Positions 37,713 through 46,096 of a DNA stretch of 64,000 nt are shown here, in pieces (position 1 is the first letter of the stretch; the number at the start of each line of letters is the position of its first letter). Source of the stretch: Bremerella cremea. GTDB lineage: Bacteria; Planctomycetota; Planctomycetia; Pirellulales; Pirellulaceae. The stretch spans positions 496,001 to 560,000 of the forward strand of contig NZ_QPEX01000010.1 of assembly GCF_003335505.1 (NCBI RefSeq), written 5' to 3'. The notes beneath the pieces are model-generated. The model ran no database searches. It saw only the letters and a list, made by a program, of their open reading frames with translations, and was not told the origin of the DNA. Both the position numbers and the translations under genes were made by a program.

Positions 37713-40700
37713 TTACTTTGCCGCCGATTCCCGTAAACGGGCCAGGGCATTGATTACCCGCTCTAGCTCTTGCCGAGCTTGCTCTAGGCTCTCGCGTTCT
37801 TTCGCGACGATATCCGCCGGAGCACGGCTCACAAAGCTATCGTTGCTCAGTTTCTTTTCTTTGCTGGTCACCAACTGGGCAAGCTTGGTCTCTAGCTTTT
37901 CGTTCCGCTGAATTTCAGCCTCGACATCGATAAAGTCTTTCAGATCGACAAAAATCTCCATATCGCCGGCAGTGATCGTGGCGTTGGTTTCAGGGACCTC
38001 AACCGCTTTCCCCAAGCCGCGACTGCGAGCGTTGTTCATCGATAGGAAGTAAGGAGACATCGTCCCGAGCAGCTTAGCCTTGGCGTCGTCGCAGCGAATG
38101 ACGAACTCCATGGTGTCTTTCGGGCCGATGTTCTGTCGGCTGCGAATCTCACGGAGACTACCCAATGTTTCTTGGAAGACAGAAAACTGGGTTTCAATCG
38201 TGCTGTCTTCCCACTTGCCGTCGATCTCCGGCCAAGAGCTTTCCATGATGCTCTCCGTCGCTTCGCTCACTTGCTCCAAACCGCGCTGCGGAGCGATCTT
38301 GCCGAGTGTCTGCCAAATCTCTTCGGTGATAAACGGAATGATCGGATGCAACAGCCGTAGCATACTGTCGAGCACGTAGGTGATAACCCGCTGCGCCGTA
38401 GGCCGCTGCTTCTCGTCTTGGAAACGTTCTTTCAAGATTTCCACGTAAAAGTTGCAGAACTCGTCCCAGGCAAAATCGTAGGTGGCTCGCGCCGCGTCGG
38501 CGTAGCCGTAACTTTCGTAACAGCGTTCGACTTCCTTGGTCACGGTATGCAGCCGCGACAGAATCCAACGATCCTCAAGTTGCAGTTCGTCTAACGAGAC
38601 GGTACCTGGCGTGTAGCCTTCCAGGTTCATCATCGTGAAGCGAGCCGCATTCCACAGCTTGTTGCAGAAGTTGCGTCCCAGTTCAAAGCGTTCGCTCACC
38701 ACTGAACCACGTGGCAGGGCTTTATCTTCCTCGCTCTCGGCCCACTGGGTGCTGAACGCTTCACCGCATTTCTTGCACTCGATGCGCGGCTGTTGGCGAT
38801 TCTTCTTGGTTTGATCGATTAATGCGTTGCAGTGTGGGCACTCGAACTGCACCGGCATTCGCACGTCTTGCGTTTCGGTGGTCAGGTAAGCCAAACCGAA
38901 CCGGAGCGAGTCGGCGCCGAAACGGTCGATCACGTCCAGCGGATCGACCCCGTTCCCCTTCGATTTGCTCATTCGTTCGCCCAGACCATCGAGAATGGTC
39001 GGGTGGATGAACACTTCGCGGAACGGGATTTCTCCCATGTTGTTTAAGCCAGCCAACACCATGCGGGCCACCCACAGCGTGATAATGTCGCGGCTGGTGA
39101 TTAGCGTGCTAGTAGGATAGTAGTATTCGAGCTCTGGCGTGTGTTCTGGCCACCCCAAAGTCGAATGCGGCCACAAAGCGGAACTGAACCAGGTATCGAG
39201 CACGTCTTGTTCGCGAACAAAGCCCAACGTTTCGTACTTGGCGGCTAACTTGTCGTCTTCGTCGGCGATACAGACATGCACCTGGCTATAAGGCATAGCC
39301 GCCCGCGCCGCCCCTTGGATGGTGCCGGTTTTTTCGGCCGCTTCCAGCTCGACATCGCGTTCGATTTGGTAGTTGACCTTGTGGCTTTGAATATCGGGAT
39401 CGGCATCCAGCTTGGCGATCAGGGCGTCGTGATCCTCCTTGTGGGCACACTCCTGCGACCAAATCGGAATCTGGTGCCCCCACCACAACTGGCGGCTGAC
39501 GGGCCAATCGCGCTTCTCGCTTAACCAGTCGACGTAACCGTTGGCGTAGCGCTGCGGGAAGATCTTCACGCGACCATCTTTGACCGCATCCATCGCGCTT
39601 TGGGCCAGGTCATCCATTTTGATGAACCACTGGTCGGCCAAATAGGGCTCGATGGGGGTCTTGCTACGATCGGAGTAGGCCAGTTCAATCTTGCGATCTT
39701 CTATTTTTTCCAACAGTTGCAGACCATCGAGATCATTCACCACGGCCTGACGTGCCTTAGGAATCGAGAGGCCCACATACTCGCCGGTCACCTCGTTCAT
39801 GGTGCCGTCCGAGTTCAAGATGTTGATGAAGGGCAAGTTCTGCCGAATGCCGACTTCGTAGTCGTTGGGATCGTGCGCCGGGGTGATCTTCACGCAGCCG
39901 GAACCGAGTTCAGGCTTAGCCCATGGATCGGCCACCAACGGAATTTCACGATCGACCAGCGGCAGCATCAACTTGCGACCAGCGAGTGCCATATCGCGTA
40001 GCTGAATCAACTGCGGCAACATCGTCGTTCGTCGCTCGGCGATCTGATCGAGCTGCTCTTGAATGGCAGGCTTATCTTTGCCCGGTGCTTCCTTCAACTT
40101 CTCTTTTAGCTCGGCCTCGATAGCGTTCAAGGCCTTTTCTGGATCGGGATGCACGGCCACAGCGGTATCACCCAGCATCGTTTCGGGACGAGTCGTGGCG
40201 ATCGTGACGAACTCTGGCTCGCCTGGCTTCGGATCGATCACCGGATACTTGAAGTGCCAGAAACTACCATCGGTCGTCTCATGAAACACCTCGTCATCGC
40301 TCACTGCGGTTTGCAGGAACGTATCCCAGTTGACCAGACGTTTCCCTTTGTAAATCCACTGCTTCGCGAAAAGATCGAAGAACGTTCGTCGCACGGCACG
40401 GGCACAACGTTCGTCGAGCGTAAAACGCGTCCGTTCCCAGTCGCAGCTACTTCCCAGGCGTTTGAGCTGGCCGAGAATCCGGGCTTCGTACTGGTCTTTC
40501 CAGTCCCAAATTCGACGCACAAGCTCTTCGCGTCCCAGATCGTGGCGGCTCTTTTTTTCTAGCTCGAAGATGCGACGTTCAACCACGGCCTGGGTGGCGA
40601 TCCCGGCATGATCGGTGCCGGGAATCCAAAGCGTATTGAACCCCTTCATTCGCTTGTAACGGATCAACACGTCTTGCAGCGTATTGTTCAGTGCGTGCCC

Positions 40701-40868
40701 CAGATGCAGCGCCCCGGTCACGTTAGGAGGGGGAATCACAATCGTAAACGGCTTGCGACTAGGATCTGGTTCGCTATGGAAGAAACGCTTTGATTCCCAA
40801 TATTCGTAGATTTTGGGCGAGATGGAAAAGTCAAAACGATTCGGAATGTCCTGAGCGGAAAACGCCAC
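37713..40868 (-). CDS. valS: Valyl-tRNA synthetase with lineage-specific insertions
   Basis: ValRS charges tRNA-Val and edits threonine. The 1051-aa product has HLGH at residues 55-58, the editing-domain TTRPETMLGDTAVAVHP, DTWFSSALWPHSTLGWP, MSKSK at 633-637 and the C-terminal coiled-coil tRNA arm (about 985-1045). It is about 100 residues longer than E. coli ValRS. One helical insert lies in the editing domain (about 245-298), one at about 478-540, and one after MSKSK holds CPHC (677-680) and CKKC (698-701), a probable zinc ribbon. The start is GTG at 40868; no ribosome binding site is evident. cimA lies 154 bp upstream. Confidence 0.97.
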   Translation of the reverse strand: MAFSAQDIPNRFDFSISPKIYEYWESKRFFHSEPDPSRKPFTIVIPPPNVTGALHLGHALNNTLQDVLIRYKRMKGFNTLWIPGTDHAGIATQAVVERRIFELEKKSRHDLGREELVRRIWDWKDQYEARILGQLKRLGSSCDWERTRFTLDERCARAVRRTFFDLFAKQWIYKGKRLVNWDTFLQTAVSDDEVFHETTDGSFWHFKYPVIDPKPGEPEFVTIATTRPETMLGDTAVAVHPDPEKALNAIEAELKEKLKEAPGKDKPAIQEQLDQIAERRTTMLPQLIQLRDMALAGRKLMLPLVDREIPLVADPWAKPELGSGCVKITPAHDPNDYEVGIRQNLPFINILNSDGTMNEVTGEYVGLSIPKARQAVVNDLDGLQLLEKIEDRKIELAYSDRSKTPIEPYLADQWFIKMDDLAQSAMDAVKDGRVKIFPQRYANGYVDWLSEKRDWPVSRQLWWGHQIPIWSQECAHKEDHDALIAKLDADPDIQSHKVNYQIERDVELEAAEKTGTIQGAARAAMPYSQVHVCIADEDDKLAAKYETLGFVREQDVLDTWFSSALWPHSTLGWPEHTPELEYYYPTSTLITSRDIITLWVARMVLAGLNNMGEIPFREVFIHPTILDGLGERMSKSKGNGVDPLDVIDRFGADSLRFGLAYLTTETQDVRMPVQFECPHCNALIDQTKKNRQQPRIECKKCGEAFSTQWAESEEDKALPRGSVVSERFELGRNFCNKLWNAARFTMMNLEGYTPGTVSLDELQLEDRWILSRLHTVTKEVERCYESYGYADAARATYDFAWDEFCNFYVEILKERFQDEKQRPTAQRVITYVLDSMLRLLHPIIPFITEEIWQTLGKIAPQRGLEQVSEATESIMESSWPEIDGKWEDSTIETQFSVFQETLGSLREIRSRQNIGPKDTMEFVIRCDDAKAKLLGTMSPYFLSMNNARSRGLGKAVEVPETNATITAGDMEIFVDLKDFIDVEAEIQRNEKLETKLAQLVTSKEKKLSNDSFVSRAPADIVAKERESLEQARQELERVINALARLRESAAK

Positions 40869-41022
40869 CAGTATGACTCGCTATGAACGAATGATTGTTG
40901 TGTTTAATGTTCGGTAGTTCTTAGTCGGGTGCCATGCCGTCGTCCTCGTCGGCATGCTTTTTCCACTTCCCCTGCTCCGCCAGACGAGAACTCGGCCTCC
41001 GTCTTTCGAGCAAGGAAAAGCG

Positions 41023-42645
41023 TTAATTCGTCGCGGCCACTTCCTTTTTGGGGGAAGAACCGGAGCCTGACTCGTCTTTATGCAATTTGTATTCGACTGC
41101 GTCGACCAGGGCATTCCAACTGGCTTGAATGATGTTTTCGCTCACGCCAATCGTTCCCCACACATCATGTTCGTCGCTGCATTCGATCTGCACGCGTGTG
41201 CGGGCAGCGGTGCCGGCCTCGCTATTGACCACGCGGACTTTGTAGTCGACCAACTTCATCCGTTTGAGATTAGGGAAGACGACATCCAGCGCCTTACGCA
41301 GGGCTGCGCTCAAAGCGTCAATCGGCCCATCCCCTTCTCCAACCTCATGCTTCTGCTGACCGTTGACGTTCAGTTTGATCGTCGCCTCCGTGGTCAGCTC
41401 CATATCTTGGCGAAGCACGAAATCTTCGATCTCGACGTGATACTTGAGGGTCTCGAAATGTGGGGTGAAGGTGCCCAAGATCTTGCGAACCAGCAGTTCG
41501 AAGGAAGCATCTGCCGCTTCAAACTGGAACCCTTTGTTTTCTAATTCCACCACACGAGCCAAGATTTTATCCATGACTTCGCGATCTTGCTCGATATTCA
41601 TCTTGGTGGTTAGGGCCATGATGTTCGAGCGTCCAGAAAGCTCGCTCACCAGCACGCGACGTTCGTTACCGACCAATTCCGGCGAGATATGTTCGTAGCT
41701 GGAGGCTGCCCGATTCACGGCATGAACGTGCATCCCCCCTTTATGAGCGAAGGCACTTTGTCCGACGAAAGCCTGATTGTTACGCCGATTGACGTTCGCC
41801 GTGTCATACACGAAACGAGACAACTCGGTCAGGTGATCGAGGCCATCGCCACCTAGCACCTCGTACCCTTTCTTTTTCAGGGCCAAGTTCGCCACGCACG
41901 AGATCAAGTCGGCGTTACCACAGCGTTCGCCGAAGCCATTGATGGTGCCTTGGATTTGTAAGGCTCCGGCATCGACAGCCGCAAGTGCATTGGCCACGGC
42001 CAGGTCGCCGTCGTTATGGGTATGAATGCCTACCGATACGTTGTACTCAGCCAACGCGGACAGTGCCGCTTGAACGAGCTCGGCCACTTCTTCCGGCAGG
42101 CTGCCGCCGTTGGTATCGCATAGCACCACCATCCGCGCGCCCGCTTTGGCAGCGGCTTGAATGGTTTGGGCGGCGTATTCAGGGTTTGCTTTCCAACCGT
42201 CAAAGAAATGCTCGGCGTCGTAAATGGCTTCGCGCCCTTCGGCCACCATCAGGCCGATCGAATCAGAGATCATCGCCAGGTTTTCTTCCAACGAAACCCG
42301 CAGCACGTCGGTCACATGGAAGTCGTGCGTTTTGCCGACAATCGTCACCACCGGTGCGCCCGAATTGAGCAGGGCTTGCATGCCGGGATCGTCTTTGGCT
42401 TCCATCCCTTTGCGGCGTGTCATCCCGAAAGCGCAGACCTTGATTTGCTTCAGGTCTAATTCCTGCACGCGACGGAAGTACTCCGCATCTTTCTCATTAG
42501 AAAGCGGGTAGCCTCCTTCGATGAAGTCGACACCAATTTCGTCCAGACGCTGAGTGATCGCCAGCTTGTCCTGCAAAGAAAAGCTAACGCCTTCCCCTTG
42601 GGCTCCATCACGCAGGGTCGTGTCGTAAATTTCAATCTTCTTCAT
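41023..42645 (-). CDS. cimA: (R)-citramalate synthase
   Basis: CimA condenses pyruvate and acetyl-CoA to citramalate, which leads to 2-oxobutyrate for isoleucine synthesis without threonine deaminase. The 540-aa product has the DRE-TIM motif YDTTLRDGAQGEGVSFS at the N-terminus, the metal site in GIHTHNDGDLAVANALAAVDAG, and GTINGFGERCGNADL. The C-terminal regulatory domain (about 400-515) is the LeuA-dimer type, which binds the feedback amino acid. It fits the CimA/LeuA-like clade better than true LeuA because of GYPLSNEKDAEYF and its length. It is preceded by an attenuator with an Ile/Val leader peptide, supporting the isoleucine role. The ATG at 42645 is preferred to an upstream frame extension. 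Confidence 0.93.
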   Translation of the reverse strand: MKKIEIYDTTLRDGAQGEGVSFSLQDKLAITQRLDEIGVDFIEGGYPLSNEKDAEYFRRVQELDLKQIKVCAFGMTRRKGMEAKDDPGMQALLNSGAPVVTIVGKTHDFHVTDVLRVSLEENLAMISDSIGLMVAEGREAIYDAEHFFDGWKANPEYAAQTIQAAAKAGARMVVLCDTNGGSLPEEVAELVQAALSALAEYNVSVGIHTHNDGDLAVANALAAVDAGALQIQGTINGFGERCGNADLISCVANLALKKKGYEVLGGDGLDHLTELSRFVYDTANVNRRNNQAFVGQSAFAHKGGMHVHAVNRAASSYEHISPELVGNERRVLVSELSGRSNIMALTTKMNIEQDREVMDKILARVVELENKGFQFEAADASFELLVRKILGTFTPHFETLKYHVEIEDFVLRQDMELTTEATIKLNVNGQQKHEVGEGDGPIDALSAALRKALDVVFPNLKRMKLVDYKVRVVNSEAGTAARTRVQIECSDEHDVWGTIGVSENIIQASWNALVDAVEYKLHKDESGSGSSPKKEVAATN

Positions 42646-42726
42646 GGGGCGATCCGCTTGAGTGGCACCTTTTGCCGACCACGTGCCAGGCAAAGCCCAC
42701 CAAGCGTCGCGCAAAGGTAGTTCAAC

Positions 42727-42762
42727 AAAAAAAGCCCTGAAACCGTTGGGGCGTCAGGGCTT
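42727..42762 (-). terminator. Intrinsic terminator in the cimA leader (segments 3:4)
   Basis: On the minus strand AAGCCCTGA (3' portion of 42750-42762) pairs with TCAGGGCTT (42732-42740), followed by seven T ending at 42727. It lies about 80 bp before the cimA ATG and about 30 bp after the leader-peptide stop. It sits between promoter and gene, so it is an attenuator terminator rather than the end of ftsK. Confidence 0.9.
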
Positions 42763-42836
42763 ACCTTTGAATCATGCGTGTTCGCAGTCCCTACGCCGAG
42801 ATGGGAGGTACTCCCACATTGTGAATTACGATAGGG
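42727..42836 (-). promoter_or_regulatory. Ribosome-stalling transcription attenuator of cimA
   Basis: Three overlapping RNA pairings are possible. Segment 1, CCCUAUCG (42829-42836), pairs with segment 2 CGUAGGG with one bulged base. Segment 2, GGCGUAGGG (42789-42797), pairs with segment 3 CCCUGACGCC with one bulged G, nine pairs. Segment 3 (42750-42762) pairs with segment 4 to form the terminator. Segment 1 contains Ile/Val codons of the leader peptide and segment 2 covers its stop codon. Stalling for lack of Ile-tRNA or Val-tRNA would block 1:2, free 2:3 and let transcription continue into cimA. A small hairpin GGGAG-UAC-CUCCC (42803-42815) stacks inside the 1:2 loop. The logic is that of E. 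coli ilvGMEDA, here inferred. Confidence 0.82.
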
Positions 42837-42877
42837 TTGACGATGGGCTGAAACATAGTTGGTCCCAGAGGACACAT
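42791..42877 (-). CDS. cimA leader peptide, Ile/Val-rich (28 aa)
   Basis: The ORF starts with ATG at 42877, about 15 nt after the predicted transcription start, and ends with TAG at 42791-42793. Of 28 residues, four are Ile and four Val, concentrated in PIVNPIVI (residues 11-18) and NVGV (20-23). Before the stop it ends in PPISA. An internal ATG (42856) would give a 21-residue form that keeps all control codons. No Shine-Dalgarno sequence is evident. It falls below usual gene-calling length limits. The position between promoter and terminator and the overlap with pairing segments 1 and 2 support a regulatory role. Confidence 0.78.
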   Translation of the reverse strand: MCPLGPTMFQPIVNPIVIHNVGVPPISA

Positions 42878-42898
42878 AATGGTCGATTTGAAGACGTA

Positions 42899-42927
42899 AG
42901 TTTAGATCTGGCAATAAGAACTGTCAA
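42899..42927 (-). promoter_or_regulatory. Sigma70 promoter of the cimA leader
   Basis: On the minus strand a perfect -35 box TTGACA (42922-42927) is followed at 17 bp by TAAACT (42899-42904). The start falls near 42892. The region from here to the ftsK stop at 43135 (about 200 bp) shows no gene. Confidence 0.8.
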
Positions 42928-43134
42928 GTTGGGCCGGTCTGCGGCGGTCGTTCGACGTTTTCGGTGGCCCTGATTTCAGTTCTTGGTTTTTCCAACATGT
43001 GAATTAGGGACTGTGGAAACGGTATCGAGGTTCACTCCTCTGCCGAACCCTCTCCTCCGCAGGGCTGTTAAACCAAACCTGTATTTAGGGGCCCAGCCAA
43101 CCCTGAGTTCTTAACGGAACCCTTCCCAGCTAAA

Positions 43135-45921
43135 TCAAGCGCTTTCCTCTAAATACTCGTCGTCATCATCTTCTTCATACTCTTCCTCTTCATATTCCGC
43201 TTCCTCATCCTCTTCGTACTCTTCCTCCCCCACCTCTTCTTCGTATTCCTCTTCCTCGTACTCCTCCTCAATCTCTTCGTCGATTTCCTCTTCTTCCTCT
43301 TCCTCCTCAGGGACGTGCGGCCTGATTTTGTTCGAGCGTTTCGCTTTTGGCGCGGCGGCGACCGGCTCTGGCTCGACTTCGGTTGGAGCCGATTGGCCTG
43401 ACTTCATCAATTCCCACTCTTCCGGCGTGATGACCACTTCGCGGGCTTGGGAACCGTTATATGGGCCGACGATGCCATCTTCGGCCATGAAGTCGATCAG
43501 GCGAGCACCACGTCCGTACCCCACACCTAGGGCACGCTGCAGCAGCGACACACTGCCGCGTTGCTCGGCCACGATCACGTCGACGGCCGCTTCGTACAGT
43601 TCGTCTCGCTTCTTCATCTTGGCCGGGTCGGCGGTGGCGCCGTCTTCGACCTTCAGTTGGACCAGTTCCTTGACGAAGTCTTGTTCGCCGGTACTGACGA
43701 ATTCGACGACTCGGTTGATCTCTTCGTCGCTGAGGTACGTACCCTGACCACGCATTAAGGTCGAGGTGCCAGGCCAGAGGAACAGCATGTCACCATTACC
43801 CAGCAGCTTGTCGGCCCCCATTTCATCGAGCACAACGCGGCTGTCGGTGCGACTGGCGACTTGGAATGAAATACGTGCCGGCAGGTTGGACTTGATCAAA
43901 CCGGTGATAACGTCCACGGTCGGCTTTTGCGTCGCCAGAATCAGGTGAATACCGACCGCACGCGATTTCTGAGCCAAACGAATAATATGCTGCTCGACTT
44001 CTTTCCCGGCGGTCATCATCATGTCGGCGATTTCGTCCGCTACGATCACGATGTACGGCAAGTGAGTCGCGACGTTGTTCCGTTCCCCTTCGTCTTCGCA
44101 GCCCATGCGGTCCCAGATTTCTTCTTCGCCGAGGGTGTTGAACGCGCTCAAGTGACGCACGCCGACCTGGGCTAGAAGCTGATACCGTTCTTCCATCTTC
44201 TCGACGGCCCAAGCCAAGATCGCTTCGGCCTTCTTCATGTCGGTTACCACCGGGTGCATCAAGTGAGGCAGCGTGCGATAGCAACTGAGTTCCACCATCT
44301 TCGGGTCGATCATCAGCATCCGCACTTCGTCCGGGCGACGTGTCATGAGGATCGACGTGATCAGCGCGTTCAAACAAACCGACTTACCGGTACCAGTACG
44401 ACCGGCGATCAGCAGGTGAGGCATCGCGGCCAGGTCGACCGCCAACGAATTACCCGACACGTCCTTACCCAGGAAGATCGGAATCTTCATCTTGTTCATG
44501 CGGCCGCTGGCTTCTTCCATCACTTCCCGCAGGCGCACCATCTGACGTTCCTCGTTAGGAACTTCGATCCCGACGGTGTTCTTGCCTGGGATCGGCGCGA
44601 CGATACGCACGCTGGGAACGCGCAGAGCAATCGCCAGGTCGTCGGCCAGGCCCGTGATCTTCGAAAGTCGCAGACCCGCTTCCAGTTCAACTTCGTACTG
44701 GGCAATCACCGGGCCTGTTTCGATTTCGACCACTTTCACGTTGAAGCCGAAATTGAGGAACGTTTTCTCAAGGACTTTGGCCTTCTGACGAACTTCGCGT
44801 TCTTGTTCGTCGAACGAGAAATCGTCGCTCTCGATCAACAGTTCGATTGGTGGCAGTTCGTAGTTCTTTGGATTGGCCCGACCGTCGGCGGCGCTGTCTA
44901 GTTCGCTCATTACCGACTTGCGGTCGTCGTCTTGCTGCTGCTTCTTACTTTTGCGTGATTTGACCGACAGAGACGAGGCATCTTCCGGCTTATCGACCCG
45001 TGTGATCGGCACTTCGTCGTCGATTTCTTCTTCGTCCAGTTCCTCTTCGACTTCTTCGTCGATCTCTTCTTCCGCTTCCTCCTCTTCCCCTTCTTCTTCG
45101 TCGGCCTCCTCTTCACCACTCAGGACTTTTTCGCCATCTTCAAACGTGATCTCTTCGTCGACGTCGGTCTTTACCTGACGTCCACCGATCTTGATGCGCA
45201 CTCCCTTTTCGTCAACTACAGTGTCTTCTTCTACCTCCCCTTCTTCCCCATCTAAGCCGAACTCGGCTCGTAGTTTGGCCCGCTTTTCTTCCGCCAGGCG
45301 TTCGCGGCGACTCTTCCAGGCGGCAGCCCCGGCTTGCGTTTTCTCTTTGGCCTTGGACACGCCCCATACCGTGATGCGCACCAGTTCGTACTCGGTGCAA
45401 AGCAGCAAGCCACATGCAATCACGGTCAAGCAAAGAATCACACTACCAGTGGTAGCAAAGTGTTCGCTGAGGAACTGTTGCCCGACCAACCCTATTTTGC
45501 CGCCAGAACCGCTGATCGGCCCCGGCGAGGCCGACGGAGCGATGATGGTGACCAGCGTGGTTATTCCCGCCAAGGTCGCCAGCCAACCTAAAAGGCGAAC
45601 TGCCGGCGAGGTGATCTCGCGCCGCAAGAGCAGCACCACATCGAGCGTGCCGAGGCTAATTACCGCAAAGTAGGCCCCAATGCCTAGTGAGACCAGCAGA
45701 AAGTCAGCCACCAAAGCACCAATGCCGCCACATAAGTTGTGAACCACTTGTGGCTGAGGATAGATGACCTGATCGGGCTGATAGAAATTCGACAGCGGTG
45801 CAGGCAATTCGCCAATCGCGTCTTCGGCACGGTACGAAAGCAGCGACAACGCCAAGAAGATTGTCAGCGCGGACAACCCTATGGCGAAAATATCTCGCTG
45901 AATACTTCGTTCTTCGAACAT
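43135..45921 (-). CDS. ftsK: DNA translocase FtsK with acidic linker and acidic C-terminal tail
   Basis: FtsK pumps chromosomal DNA at division and helps resolve dimers. The 928-aa product has four or five membrane segments in residues 10-180, a very acidic linker (about 225-304, largely Glu/Asp), the alpha/beta motor with GRTGTGKS at 507-514 and IVIVADEIADMMMTAG, and a gamma winged-helix domain (about 770-832) that would read KOPS sites. After gamma comes a 55-residue tail of Glu/Tyr/Asp repeats (871-928), which is unusual since gamma normally ends the protein. truB lies 175 bp upstream on the same strand. Confidence 0.96.
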   Translation of the reverse strand: MFEERSIQRDIFAIGLSALTIFLALSLLSYRAEDAIGELPAPLSNFYQPDQVIYPQPQVVHNLCGGIGALVADFLLVSLGIGAYFAVISLGTLDVVLLLRREITSPAVRLLGWLATLAGITTLVTIIAPSASPGPISGSGGKIGLVGQQFLSEHFATTGSVILCLTVIACGLLLCTEYELVRITVWGVSKAKEKTQAGAAAWKSRRERLAEEKRAKLRAEFGLDGEEGEVEEDTVVDEKGVRIKIGGRQVKTDVDEEITFEDGEKVLSGEEEADEEEGEEEEAEEEIDEEVEEELDEEEIDDEVPITRVDKPEDASSLSVKSRKSKKQQQDDDRKSVMSELDSAADGRANPKNYELPPIELLIESDDFSFDEQEREVRQKAKVLEKTFLNFGFNVKVVEIETGPVIAQYEVELEAGLRLSKITGLADDLAIALRVPSVRIVAPIPGKNTVGIEVPNEERQMVRLREVMEEASGRMNKMKIPIFLGKDVSGNSLAVDLAAMPHLLIAGRTGTGKSVCLNALITSILMTRRPDEVRMLMIDPKMVELSCYRTLPHLMHPVVTDMKKAEAILAWAVEKMEERYQLLAQVGVRHLSAFNTLGEEEIWDRMGCEDEGERNNVATHLPYIVIVADEIADMMMTAGKEVEQHIIRLAQKSRAVGIHLILATQKPTVDVITGLIKSNLPARISFQVASRTDSRVVLDEMGADKLLGNGDMLFLWPGTSTLMRGQGTYLSDEEINRVVEFVSTGEQDFVKELVQLKVEDGATADPAKMKKRDELYEAAVDVIVAEQRGSVSLLQRALGVGYGRGARLIDFMAEDGIVGPYNGSQAREVVITPEEWELMKSGQSAPTEVEPEPVAAAPKAKRSNKIRPHVPEEEEEEEEIDEEIEEEYEEEEYEEEVGEEEYEEDEEAEYEEEEYEEDDDDEYLEESA

Positions 45922-46096
45922 GCGACGCTATCGGGAAAACGGGGAGATCCATGGAAGCCGATCCGAACCGTCGGAAGACGACGCTCCACTGTCCTCCTTC
46001 GGCTTTGCTAGCGATAAAGCCGCAATGCGTTTTTCTCTCACGCAAACGATTCTCTAGAAGCCATATCCCACAAGCATCGCAACATCGGCACAGTCG

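Noticed and set aside
40933-40956. Hairpin ATGCCG/CGGCAT upstream of valS followed by T on the plus strand
   Set aside because: The U-tract is on the strand opposite to valS and cimA, and no plus-strand gene ends nearby, so it is not a terminator for either.
42728-42763. Reading the cimA-leader hairpin simply as the ftsK terminator
   Set aside because: It lies about 370 bp beyond the ftsK stop, and a good promoter, a leader ORF and alternative pairings stand between. It could still stop read-through from ftsK, but its placement argues for an attenuator.
42642-42914. 90-codon minus-strand frame across the cimA leader
   Set aside because: It runs through the promoter -10, the terminator and the cimA start in a different frame. 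The short Ile/Val ORF in another frame fits the regulatory geometry far better.
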